From the NCBI RefSeq assembly GCF_027587175.1, contig NZ_JAPCID010000060.1:1-43437 (forward strand): DNA of 43,437 nt. Reading direction: 5' to 3'. The DNA comes from Solirubrobacter deserti. GTDB taxonomy: Bacteria; Actinomycetota; Thermoleophilia; Solirubrobacterales; Solirubrobacteraceae. The translations under genes were made by a program, and so were the position numbers. Shown here piece after piece: positions 30,010 through 37,345 of the stretch (position 1 is the first letter of the stretch; each line of letters starts with the position of its first letter). The notes beneath the pieces are model-generated. The model saw only the letters and a program-made list of their open reading frames with translations. It was not told the DNA's origin and made no database searches.

Positions 30010-30048
30010 TGAAGTGCAATATATCGCACTTCAGGCGACGACTGTCAA
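30010..30048 (-). promoter_or_regulatory. Promoter with 24-bp palindromic operator (hydrolase-GntR divergon)
   Basis: A palindrome spans 30010-30033: arms TGAAGTGCAATA and TATCGCACTTCA with one mismatched pair. On minus, a perfect -35 TTGACA (30043-30048) is followed by GATATA at a 17-bp spacing or TATATT at 19 bp, both inside the palindrome. The operator thus covers the -10 of the hydrolase promoter. The divergent GntR/FadR-type protein, starting 24 nt beyond it, is the natural candidate to bind. Confidence 0.7.
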
Positions 30049-30057
30049 GCTTCCGGG

Positions 30058-30711
30058 ATGCCGATCCCGGACGACGCGCCACCCGTCATCGAACGCCGGC
30101 TGCTGCGCGACGACGTCTACGGGCGCTTGTGCGACGCGATCGTCGACGGCACGTTTGAACCGGGCGAGCAGCTGCGCGACGTGGAGCTCGCAGTCTGGCT
30201 CGGGGTCAGCCGGACCCCCGTGCGCGAAGCGCTGCTGCGGCTCGCTGAAGCCGGGCTGGTGACGCTCGCGCCCGGCCGGTCCACGACGGTGAGCGCGCTC
30301 GACCCGCGCACCGTTCGCGACGCGCGCGACGTGGTCGCCGCCATGCACGAGGTGGCCGTGCGCGAGGCGGTCGCCGCGCTCACGGACGAACACCTCGACG
30401 CGATGCGCGAGGCCAACGCGCGCTTCCGGGCCGCGGTGGAGGCCGGCGACCTCGAAGCTGCCCTCCGCGCGGACGACGACCTGCACGGCGTACCCGTCAC
30501 GGTCGCCGCCAACCGCGCCCTGCGCGCCGTGCTCGACCAGTTCTCACCCGTGCTGCGCCGCGCCGAGCGACTGCGCTTCTCGGCGAGCGACGGCCGCGCG
30601 GCGGCCGATCGGCACGACGAGCTGATCCGCCTCTGCGCGGCCCGGGACGCCGAAGGCGCGGCGGCGGTCGCGTTCGATACGTTCCATAGCCTGCCCATCA
30701 CCGAGACGTGA
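30058..30711 (+). CDS. FadR-subfamily GntR transcriptional regulator
   Basis: A 217-residue regulator. The winged helix is N-terminal (LLRDDVYGRLCDAIVDGTFE; PGEQLRDVELAVWLGVSRTP; VREALLRLAEAGLVTLAPGR; about 15-75). The C-terminal FCD effector domain (about 80-215) is all-helical with likely metal-ligand positions D/H in DDDLHGVPVTVAANRA and DRHDELIRLCAARD. Family members respond to organic acids or related metabolites. Divergent from the hydrolase and 16 nt upstream of the duplicated ABM-like gene on its own strand. It probably represses the hydrolase and perhaps its own unit through the palindrome at 30010-30033. Confidence 0.92.
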   Translation: MPIPDDAPPVIERRLLRDDVYGRLCDAIVDGTFEPGEQLRDVELAVWLGVSRTPVREALLRLAEAGLVTLAPGRSTTVSALDPRTVRDARDVVAAMHEVAVREAVAALTDEHLDAMREANARFRAAVEAGDLEAALRADDDLHGVPVTVAANRALRAVLDQFSPVLRRAERLRFSASDGRAAADRHDELIRLCAARDAEGAAAVAFDTFHSLPITET

Positions 30712-30727
30712 GGAAGGGAGGCGGGGC

Positions 30728-31378
30728 ATGTTCGCGAGCATGAGGCGCTACCGCATGCGGGCCGAGCGGGCGGACGAGTTCATGCGGCGCGTCGACGAGT
30801 CGTTCGCCGATCAGCTCGCCGCGCAGGCGGGGTTCGTGTCCTACGTGCTGATCGACTGCGGCGAAGGCGACGTCTTCACGCTCAGCATGTTCGCCGAGGC
30901 GGCACAGGCGGAGGCGTCGCGCGCGCTGGCGCAGCGCTGGACCGAGGAGCAGCTCAAGGACATCGAGTTCACGCGCTACGAGGCGATCCACGGGGCGAGC
31001 GCCGTCAGCCGGGCCGCGCCCGGCATGCTCGAGCCAAGTCGCTTCGGCGGCGCGCGCAAGGCCGTGAGCATCCGGCTCTACCGCGTGCGCAGCGGCACGG
31101 TGCCGGAACTCCTGCAGGCCGTCGACCGGGCGTTCGCCGACCGGTTGCAGTCGCTCGAGGGCTTCGAGGCCTCACACCTGCTCGACTGCGACGACGGCGA
31201 GCTGCTGTGGATCAGCGTGCTGCGCGACGAGCAGGCGGTGGACGCTTCCGAGGAGCAGGCGCTCGCCTTCATGCGCTCCGAGCTGGCGGAGTTCCGGCTC
31301 GAGCGAGAAGTGGCGATACGCGGGGAGATCGCCGTCAGCCGGGCGAATTCGGTGCTGCTGGAGCCCGCTCACGCGTAG
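30728..31378 (+). CDS. Tandem-duplicated ABM-like (dimeric barrel) protein
   Basis: A 216-residue protein made of two similar halves. Half 1 (1-105): RRYRMRAERADEFMRRVDES, FADQLAAQAGFVSYVLIDC, GEGDVFTLSMFAEAAQA and AIHGASAVSRA, closing GMLEPS. Half 2 (about 112-216): RLYRVRSGTVPELLQAVDRA, FADRLQSLEGFEASHLLDC, DDGELLWISVLRDEQA and IRGEIAVSRANSVLLEP. The pattern of a conserved aromatic/charged strand, a long helix and a second strand fits ABM/dimeric alpha-beta-barrel domains, as in antibiotic-biosynthesis monooxygenases. A duplicated copy could form the barrel within one chain. AGGGAGG lies upstream of the ATG; it follows the GntR gene by 16 nt, so probably co-transcribed. Activity unknown. 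Confidence 0.82.
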   Translation: MFASMRRYRMRAERADEFMRRVDESFADQLAAQAGFVSYVLIDCGEGDVFTLSMFAEAAQAEASRALAQRWTEEQLKDIEFTRYEAIHGASAVSRAAPGMLEPSRFGGARKAVSIRLYRVRSGTVPELLQAVDRAFADRLQSLEGFEASHLLDCDDGELLWISVLRDEQAVDASEEQALAFMRSELAEFRLEREVAIRGEIAVSRANSVLLEPAHA

Positions 31379-31415
31379 CCGGCTGCCCCCGCCACAACTA
31401 GATTAGACCGCATAG

Positions 31416-31436
31416 GGGGGCTTGATTCAAGCCCCC
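31416..31436. terminator. Perfect hairpin between ABM-like and FAD monooxygenase genes
   Basis: GGGGGCTTG (31416-31424) and CAAGCCCCC (31428-31436) form a 9-bp stem with loop ATT. It lies 38 nt after the stop at 31378 and 47 nt before ATG 31484. Probably a terminator, but its symmetry (TTGATTCAA core) and place upstream of the monooxygenase also allow an operator. Confidence 0.6.
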
Positions 31437-31483
31437 GGGTGTGCCCAATAATCGCTGGCCGCAAGCGACGAAAGGGCGTACAG

Positions 31484-32902
31484 ATGCATGCGGTGGCGAT
31501 TGTCGGCAGCGGTCCGGCGGGGATGATGTTGGCGGCCGAGTTGGCTCTCGCGGGGGTCGAGCCGATGGTGTTGGAGCGGCGGGCGACGCCCGAGCTGGAG
31601 AGCGCGCGCTCGGGCGGGCTGCAGGCGCGCACGATCGAGGTGCTGGACCTGCGCGGCGTGGGTGAGCGGTTCGTCTCGCAGGGCCAGGCGGCCCAGGTCG
31701 TGCACTTCCCGGTGCCGTTGGACATCAGCGACTTCCCGTCGCGCCGGCCGTACGGGCTGGCGTTGTGGCAGAACAAGTTCGAGGCGATCCTGCGTGAGTG
31801 GGTGACCGAGCTGGGCGTGACGGTCGAGCGCGGCTGTGAGGTCACGGGGCTCACGCAGCACGACGACGGTGTCGACCTGGAGCTGGCGGGCGGCCGGACG
31901 GTGCGGGCGCAGTACGTCCTCGGGTGCGACGGCGGCCGCAGTGCCGTGCGCAAGCTCGCGGGCATCGAGTTCCCGGGCTGGGACCCGGCGAGCAGCTCGC
32001 TGGTGGCCGAGGCGAAGATCGCCGACGAGTCCGAGGTCGGCAACCTGCGGCGCGACGACAAGGGCGTGTACGCGATCGGCAAGCTCGACGACGGGTACGC
32101 GCGGATGGTCGTGCGCGAGGACGAGCTGGGGCGCACGTCCGACCCGACGCTGGAGGACCTGCGGGGAGCGATGATCGCGGTGTGGGGCTCGGACTTCGGT
32201 GTCCACGAGCCGCGCTGGATCTCGCGCTTCACCGACACCTCCCGGCAGGCCGCGAACTACCGGGCCGGGCGCGTTCTGCTGGCCGGCGACGCGGCCCACG
32301 TCCACTCGCCGGTCGGCGGCCAGGGCCTGAACACCGGCGTGCAGGACGCGTTCAACCTCGGCTGGAAGCTGGCGGCCGTGGTCAAGGGCGAGATGCCGGA
32401 CACCCTGCTCGACAGCTACCACGACGAGCGTCACCCGGTGGGCGCCCGCGTGATCCAGCAGACGATGGCGATGACGTCGCTCAACCTCGGCGACCCGCGC
32501 AGCCTCGCGCTGCGCGACACGATCGCGGAGGTGATGGCGTTCGACGAGCCGCGCAGGTTCATGGCGGGCGCGCTGTCCGGGCTCGACATCCACTACGACC
32601 TCGGCGAGGGGCACCCGCTGCTCGGCCGGCGGATGCCCGACCTCGAGCTCACCGGCGGCGGGACGGTGTACGAGCTGCTGCACACCGCCCGGCCCGTGCT
32701 GCTCAACTTCGGCGGCGCGCCGCTGGAGGCGGGCGTGCGCGTGGTCGACGCCGCATACGACGGCCCGTGGGAGCTGCCGGTGATCGGGGAGGTTGCGGCG
32801 CCCTCGGCCGTGCTCGTGCGCCCCGACGGGCACGTCGCGTGGGTCGGCGAGGACGGCTCCGACGCCGGGCTCGCCGACGCGGTCACCCGCTGGTTCGGAT
32901 GA
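31484..32902 (+). CDS. FAD-dependent aromatic monooxygenase (PheA/TfdB/rifampicin-type)
   Basis: A 472-residue class A flavoprotein hydroxylase. The FAD Rossmann motif VAIVGSGPAGMMLAAELA (4-21), the DG motif VLGCDGGRSAVRKLAG (about 145-160) and the GD motif VLLAGDAAHVHSPVGGQG (about 266-283) are all present, followed by LNTGVQDAFNLGWKLA. The C-terminal thioredoxin-like tail (about 385-472) is typical of phenol/rifampicin hydroxylases. It uses NAD(P)H and O2 to hydroxylate an aromatic or polyketide substrate. ATG 31484 is supported by AAAGGG upstream; an in-frame ATG/GTG further up would add residues unlike the family. It stands alone after a hairpin; substrate unknown. Confidence 0.93.
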   Translation: MHAVAIVGSGPAGMMLAAELALAGVEPMVLERRATPELESARSGGLQARTIEVLDLRGVGERFVSQGQAAQVVHFPVPLDISDFPSRRPYGLALWQNKFEAILREWVTELGVTVERGCEVTGLTQHDDGVDLELAGGRTVRAQYVLGCDGGRSAVRKLAGIEFPGWDPASSSLVAEAKIADESEVGNLRRDDKGVYAIGKLDDGYARMVVREDELGRTSDPTLEDLRGAMIAVWGSDFGVHEPRWISRFTDTSRQAANYRAGRVLLAGDAAHVHSPVGGQGLNTGVQDAFNLGWKLAAVVKGEMPDTLLDSYHDERHPVGARVIQQTMAMTSLNLGDPRSLALRDTIAEVMAFDEPRRFMAGALSGLDIHYDLGEGHPLLGRRMPDLELTGGGTVYELLHTARPVLLNFGGAPLEAGVRVVDAAYDGPWELPVIGEVAAPSAVLVRPDGHVAWVGEDGSDAGLADAVTRWFG

Positions 32903-32935
32903 CCGCGTCCTAGCCGCCTGCGGTCGGCGCGGCCT

Positions 32936-33934
32936 CTACGGCCGCGCCGGCCCGTCGGCCGACACCTCGCGCGGGCCCACTTCCCGGTAGCTGAAGTAGC
33001 CGATCTCCGCCGTGCCGTCGCGCATGAGGTCGACGATCGCGATGCCGGGCGGGGTGTCGCGGTAGCCCGGGTCGCCCTCATCCCACCAGTTGCCGCTCAC
33101 GGCGCCGCCGCAGGCGAAGCGGACGGTGTTGTAGGTGATGTCGTCGCGCACGTGGTTGTGGCCGCTGAGCGCGAGCCGCACGTTCGGGTGGTCGAGCAGC
33201 AGCTCGTTGAGCTCGGGCAGGTCCGAGTGGACGCCCCAGCCGCCCGGCACGCGGAAGGAGCCGTCGGGCTGGCGCAGCGAAGCGTCCGTGAACGGCAGTG
33301 CGGTGTGGATCGGGATGTGCGTGACGAGCACCACGTGCATCCAGCGCGGGGTGGCGGCGAGCTCGCGGCGCAGCCACGCGGTCTGCTCTTCGCCCAGCCG
33401 GCCGACGTACCCGCCGCCGCCCGTGAGCTCGATCGAGTCGAGGACGATCAGCTTCCACGCGCCGAGCTTCCACGCGTACCAGCTCGACTCGAGCCCGTAC
33501 TCCTTCAGCGTCCACGCCTTGCCCGCGAGCGGGTCGCCGCTCGAGCCGGGACCCGTCCAGCAGTCATGGTTGCCGACGACGTGCGCGACCGCCGTGCGGA
33601 TGCCCTTGTAGACGCGCTGGTGCACCGCCCACTGCGCGGCGGTGTCGGCCTTGTTGGCGTACAGCGCGTCCATGATCGCGTCGCCGCCCTGGATCACGAC
33701 GTCCGGCCGGTAGGCGAGCCCGAGCGCCAGCGCGCGCTTGGTCAGCGCCTCCGAGCGTGGGACGCCCGGCGTGACGTGCGCGTCGGTGAAGTGCAGCAGC
33801 CGGACGGCGCCACGGCGCCCATGCCAGCCGCCGCCACCCGTGGCGAGCGCCTTCGACGGTGTGAGCGCGAGCGCGGCCGATGCCGCTCCCGCGCCGGCGA
33901 TGAAGCGACGGCGGGTCGTGTCGCGTGTGGACAA
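32936..33934 (-). CDS. Tat-exported calcineurin-like metallophosphoesterase
   Basis: A 332-residue enzyme. The N-terminus TTRRRFIAGAG has a twin-arginine motif followed by a hydrophobic stretch (ASAALALTPSKALA), so it should be exported folded through Tat. The metallophosphatase signatures are complete: D51-A-H53 (LLHFTDAHVT), GGDA (D85), GNHDC (N122, H123), THIPIH and GHNHVRDD. These coordinate two metals and hydrolyse phosphomono- or diesters. The start is an unusual TTG at 33934, fixed by a GGGAGG Shine-Dalgarno just upstream and by the position of the Tat motif. It is divergent from a secreted sugar-isomerase-like gene 140 nt away; that gap holds no other gene. Confidence 0.92.
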   Translation of the reverse strand: MSTRDTTRRRFIAGAGAASAALALTPSKALATGGGGWHGRRGAVRLLHFTDAHVTPGVPRSEALTKRALALGLAYRPDVVIQGGDAIMDALYANKADTAAQWAVHQRVYKGIRTAVAHVVGNHDCWTGPGSSGDPLAGKAWTLKEYGLESSWYAWKLGAWKLIVLDSIELTGGGGYVGRLGEEQTAWLRRELAATPRWMHVVLVTHIPIHTALPFTDASLRQPDGSFRVPGGWGVHSDLPELNELLLDHPNVRLALSGHNHVRDDITYNTVRFACGGAVSGNWWDEGDPGYRDTPPGIAIVDLMRDGTAEIGYFSYREVGPREVSADGPARP

Positions 33935-34074
33935 GAGGAGCCTCCCGAGTTCCCATTGACCGCGGAGACGCTACGCCGCCTCGGCGCGCGCGATGTTGCG
34001 CAGGCGTGACTCACCGTCTCGCCTGTGAGACGTGCCGGGTTACCGGGGCGGCCGCCGGGGCAACGCAGAACACC

Positions 34075-35064
34075 ATGAAGCAGTCATTCATCCGCGGCGT
34101 CGTCGCCGCCACGCTCGCCGTCGGCGCGAGCGTCGGCGTGGCCGACACCGCCATGGCGGGAGGCAAGCAGGGCCATGGCGGCCGCGGCGTCCCCACCCAG
34201 CAGATCAACGTCCAGCTGTGGACGTTCGCCGAGTACATCGGCTTCGAGCCCGGTCCGGCCGCGGTCCAGCGCACCGAAGAGGTGTTCGCGAAGCTGCGCT
34301 CGTACGGCTACCGCAACGTCGAGCCGTTCTCGACCAGCGGCCTGAGCGCGCAGGAGTACCGCGCGCTGCTCGACAAGTACGGCCTCAAGGCGCCCGGTCG
34401 CCACGTGGACGTCGGTCACCCGGCGGCTCCGCAGAACGTCGACCAGATCATCGCGGACAACAAGATCCTCGGCGTCAAGTACTTCGGCTCCGGCGGGACG
34501 CCCAACGACGACCTCGAGACCGAGGCCGACTGGGTCGCGTACGCCAAGTACCTGGACGAGGTCGGCGAGAAGGCCCGGCGCGCGGGCCAGACGCTGATCG
34601 TCCACAACCACAACTGGGAGTTCGAGCGGGTCTTCAACGGCCGCACGGCCTACGAGATCCTCGCGGCCAACACGTCCAAGAAGAACGTCGCGTTCCAGCT
34701 CGACCTCTACTGGGCCGTCCAGGCCGGGCAGGACCCCGTCGCGCTGCTGCAGCGCTACGGCAAGCGGATCCAGTTCTTCCACGTCAAGGACCGCCGGGCC
34801 AGCGACGGCCGGATCGAGATCGTCGGTCGCGGTCACATCGACTTCCCGCGCATCTTCGCGGCCTCCAAGGGCCAGATCCGCTACTACACGGTCGAGCACG
34901 ACCCGCGCTTCGGCGACGCCACGTTCAACCCGTTCGAGGCCGCCGAGGTCGGCTTCGACTACCTCGACAGCGTGACGTTTGCGGGCAAGCGCCACGACCG
35001 CGGGCGCGGCCATGGCCACGGCGACCGGGACGACCGCCCGGGCCGGGGGCGCGGCCGCCACTAG
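34075..35064 (+). CDS. Secreted sugar-phosphate-isomerase-like TIM barrel
   Basis: A 329-residue protein with a signal peptide (MKQSFIRGVVAATLAVGASV, then ADTAMAGG). The mature part is a xylose-isomerase-like TIM barrel: INVQLWTFAEYIGF, LRSYGYRNVEPFS, LIVHNHNWEFERVF, VAFQLDLYWAVQAGQDPVAL, IQFFHVKDR and YYTVEHDPR, where E, D, H and E residues at strand ends would bind a divalent metal. Related exported proteins act on sugars or cyclitols. The last 25 residues are a low-complexity tail of Arg, Gly, His and Asp (GRGHGHGDRDDRPGRGRGR), perhaps for metal binding or adhesion. It is divergent from the Tat-exported phosphoesterase. Substrate unknown. Confidence 0.85.
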   Translation: MKQSFIRGVVAATLAVGASVGVADTAMAGGKQGHGGRGVPTQQINVQLWTFAEYIGFEPGPAAVQRTEEVFAKLRSYGYRNVEPFSTSGLSAQEYRALLDKYGLKAPGRHVDVGHPAAPQNVDQIIADNKILGVKYFGSGGTPNDDLETEADWVAYAKYLDEVGEKARRAGQTLIVHNHNWEFERVFNGRTAYEILAANTSKKNVAFQLDLYWAVQAGQDPVALLQRYGKRIQFFHVKDRRASDGRIEIVGRGHIDFPRIFAASKGQIRYYTVEHDPRFGDATFNPFEAAEVGFDYLDSVTFAGKRHDRGRGHGHGDRDDRPGRGRGRH

Positions 35065-35079
35065 TCGTACGCTGGGGGC

Positions 35080-35943
35080 GTGCGGATCGCGACCTGGAAC
35101 GTCAACTCGGTCAAGCAGCGCGTCCCCCGGCTCCTGCCGTGGCTCGATGAACGCCGACCCGACGTCGTCTGCCTGCAGGAGACCAAGCTCACCGACGAGG
35201 CCTTCGGAGAGCTCCTGAACGAGGAGCTCTCCGCTCGCGGGTACGAGAGCGCCGTGTACGGCGAGGCGGCGTGGAACGGCGTCGCGATCCTGTCCAAGGT
35301 CGGGCTCGAGGACGTCGTCCGCGGCATCCCGGACGGCCCCGGCTTTCCCGAGCCGGAGGCCCGCGCCGTCAGCGCGACCTGTGGTGGCGTGCGGTTCACC
35401 TGCGTGTACGTGCCCAACGGCCGCTCGCCCGGGTCCGACCACTACGAGTACAAGCTCAAGTGGCTCGCGGCCCTGAAGGACATGGTCGCGGCGGGGCCGG
35501 AAGCGGCGGTCGTCCTCGGCGACATGAACATCGCGCCCGCGGACGACGACGTCTTCGACCCCGACGCCTACATCGGCCAGACGCACGTCACCGGGCCGGA
35601 GCGGGAGGCGCTGACCGCGCTGCAGTCGGTCGGCCTGCGCGACGTGATCCGCGAGCGCTGGCCCGACGAGCGTGTCTTCACGTATTGGGACTACCGCGCC
35701 GGCATGTTCCACAAGGACCTGGGGATGCGGATCGACCTGATCCTCGCGACCGGTCCAGTCGCCGAGCGCCGGGCCGCGGCCTGGGTCGACCGCCAGGCGC
35801 GCAAGGGCTCGGGCCCCAGCGACCACGCGCCCGTGATGCTCGACCTCGACACGGCGCCCGACGGCGACATCGGCCCGATGGTCCCGCCGCCGTCGGCCAA
35901 GCCCGCCAAGCGCGGCTCACACCGGCTGCCCCAGGCTCCGTAG
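35080..35943 (+). CDS. xthA: Exodeoxyribonuclease III (AP endonuclease)
   Basis: A 287-residue EEP-fold nuclease of the ExoIII family. Catalytic residues are in place: N7 (TWNVNS), E34 (CLQETKL), the Y-x-P segment CVYVPNGR, D148 and N150 (LGDMNIAP), and D248-H249 (GPSDHAPVML). It cuts at abasic sites and degrades DNA 3' to 5' in base-excision repair. The C-terminal 25 residues (Pro/Ala/Lys rich) extend beyond the catalytic domain. GTG 35080 is preceded by TACGCT ending 6 nt upstream, a leaderless start, and is 15 nt after the previous stop. The 3' end overlaps the convergent hydrolase by 27 nt. Confidence 0.95.
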   Translation: MRIATWNVNSVKQRVPRLLPWLDERRPDVVCLQETKLTDEAFGELLNEELSARGYESAVYGEAAWNGVAILSKVGLEDVVRGIPDGPGFPEPEARAVSATCGGVRFTCVYVPNGRSPGSDHYEYKLKWLAALKDMVAAGPEAAVVLGDMNIAPADDDVFDPDAYIGQTHVTGPEREALTALQSVGLRDVIRERWPDERVFTYWDYRAGMFHKDLGMRIDLILATGPVAERRAAAWVDRQARKGSGPSDHAPVMLDLDTAPDGDIGPMVPPPSAKPAKRGSHRLPQAP

Positions 35944-36762
35944 GAAGTCCTCGAGGAGCGCGTTGACCGCCTGCGGGCGTTCCTGCTGGACCCAGTGGCC
36001 GCAGTCGGGGATGACGTGGCCTTCGGCGGGCATCCACAGACGGGTGCTGTCGCGTTCGCCGGTGATGAAGATCGAGGGCACGCGCAGCTCGTCGAAGGCG
36101 GCCAGGTCCTCCCAGTCGCGGACGAAGTTGCGGTAGCGGTTCAGTGGGCCGGCGAAGCCGCCTCGCTCGAAGGCGGCGACGATGGCCTCGAAGTCGTCCA
36201 CCCAGGCCGGCAGCGCTGCGTCCGGGAGGTGCATCGGGTTGCCGAACCAGCCCGGCGTGCCGTCGGTGAGGGCGGCGTAGAAGCGGCGCAGCCAGCTCTC
36301 GATGTCGGCTTCGATCTCGCGCTGCGCCGCGTCCGTCTGGAAGTGGGCGACGTAGAAGTCGGGCGGGAACGCGGGCGGCGTGTCCGCGCGCGGCTGGTAC
36401 GGGACGCCGAGCAGGGCGACCGCCGTGAAGCGGTCCGGCCGCACCTGCGCGGAGGCGGCGGCGATCGGGGAGCCCCAGTCGTGGCCGACGACGACGGCGG
36501 TGTCCGCCTCCAGCGCCTCGAGCACCGCGACGTTATCGGCGACGTGCGCGAGCATCCGGTAGGCCTCGACGGCGTCGGGCTTGAGCGAGTCGCCGTAGCC
36601 ACGGACGTCGATCGCCACCGCGCGGTAGCCGCCGGCGGCGAGCGCGGGCAGCTGGTGGCGCCACGCCCACGCGCCTTCCGGGAAGCCGTGGATGAGCAGC
36701 ACCAGTGGCCCTTCCCCCTCGATCACCGCGTGGATGTGCCCGCCGGGTACGTCGATCTGCAT
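35917..36762 (-). CDS. Epoxide-hydrolase-type alpha/beta hydrolase
   Basis: A 281-residue hydrolase. HGFPEG (25-30) forms the oxyanion hole region, VVGHDWGSP carries the nucleophile D95, and H256 in PDCGHWVQQERP is the base, with D238 (TGERDST) as the third triad member. An aspartate nucleophile in GHDWG and the lid tyrosines (Y137, Y210) fit soluble epoxide hydrolases; haloalkane dehalogenases are related but less likely. Start at ATG 36762. Divergent from an XRE-cupin regulator whose ATG is 48 nt away, so it may be controlled by that protein. Substrate unknown. Confidence 0.92.
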   Translation of the reverse strand: MQIDVPGGHIHAVIEGEGPLVLLIHGFPEGAWAWRHQLPALAAGGYRAVAIDVRGYGDSLKPDAVEAYRMLAHVADNVAVLEALEADTAVVVGHDWGSPIAAASAQVRPDRFTAVALLGVPYQPRADTPPAFPPDFYVAHFQTDAAQREIEADIESWLRRFYAALTDGTPGWFGNPMHLPDAALPAWVDDFEAIVAAFERGGFAGPLNRYRNFVRDWEDLAAFDELRVPSIFITGERDSTRLWMPAEGHVIPDCGHWVQQERPQAVNALLEDFLRSLGQPV

Positions 36763-36802
36763 GGCTCGAGGGTGGAGGCGCGCGCCGCGCCTGCCAAGCT
36801 CG

Positions 36803-36817
36803 TTGCCGGAATGGCAA
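36803..36817. promoter_or_regulatory. Palindrome over the XRE-cupin start codon
   Basis: TTGCC (36803-36807) and GGCAA (36813-36817) flank 5 bp, and the right part overlaps ATG 36811. A further TGCCAA (36792-36797) lies 5 bp upstream. This TGCC/GGCA array between the divergent hydrolase and regulator genes fits an autoregulatory operator. Short motif, so chance occurrence is possible. Confidence 0.45.
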
Positions 36818-37302
36818 TCGAGGACCGGGTGCGTGCGCGGCTGCGGCAGGCGCGCTTCGAGCGCGGGCTCTCGCTGGCGGAGCTGGCAGCGCAGGCCGGC
36901 ATGACCGCGTCGACGATCAGCCGGCTGGAGACCGGCGCGCGCCGGCTCACGCTCGCGCAGGTCGAGCGGCTGGCGGACGCGCTGCAGCTGCCGGTCGAGG
37001 CGCTGCTCGTCGGCGGCGAGCCCGAGCCGGCGCGGGACGGCCGAACGTGGTGGCCGGTCGGCCCGGAAGGCCCCGACGGCCCGCGCGTGTACCGCGTCGT
37101 GCTGCCGGTCGAGGAGCCGGTCCGTCACCAGCACGAGGGCCACCAGTGGCTGCACGTGCTCGACGGCACGGTGCGGGTGCTGGTGGGCGCGTCGGACCGG
37201 CTGCTGCGCGCGGGAGAGGCGGCGGAGTTCTCCACCTGGGAGCCGCACGCGCTGGTCGCGGTCGACGCCCCGGCCGAGGTGCTGATCGTCTTTCGTCCCT
37301 AG
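36811..37302 (+). CDS. XRE-family HTH regulator with C-terminal cupin
   Basis: A 163-residue protein. The N-terminal XRE HTH (about 5-62) reads RLRQARFERGLSLAELAAQA, GMTASTISRLETGARRLTLA and QVERLADALQLPVEALL. The C-terminal cupin (about 90-163) has VRHQHEGHQWLHVLDGTVRV, where His residues and Glu could bind metal, and LRAGEAAEFSTWEPHALVAV. Such regulators sense small molecules or polyamines through the cupin. It is divergent from the epoxide-hydrolase-like gene and has a palindrome at its own start codon. Its stop is 43 nt before the M20 peptidase start, which may be in the same transcript. Confidence 0.93.
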   Translation: MAIEDRVRARLRQARFERGLSLAELAAQAGMTASTISRLETGARRLTLAQVERLADALQLPVEALLVGGEPEPARDGRTWWPVGPEGPDGPRVYRVVLPVEEPVRHQHEGHQWLHVLDGTVRVLVGASDRLLRAGEAAEFSTWEPHALVAVDAPAEVLIVFRP

Positions 37303-37345
37303 CGGGTGATGCCCACTCACCCCGCTGCGTCAGAGGGTGCGCCGC

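Noticed and set aside
34015-34032. Hairpin CGTCTC-n6-GAGACG upstream of the secreted sugar-isomerase-like gene
   Set aside because: Six base pairs only, no regulator adjacent and no promoter overlap that I can define; chance is likely in such GC-rich DNA.
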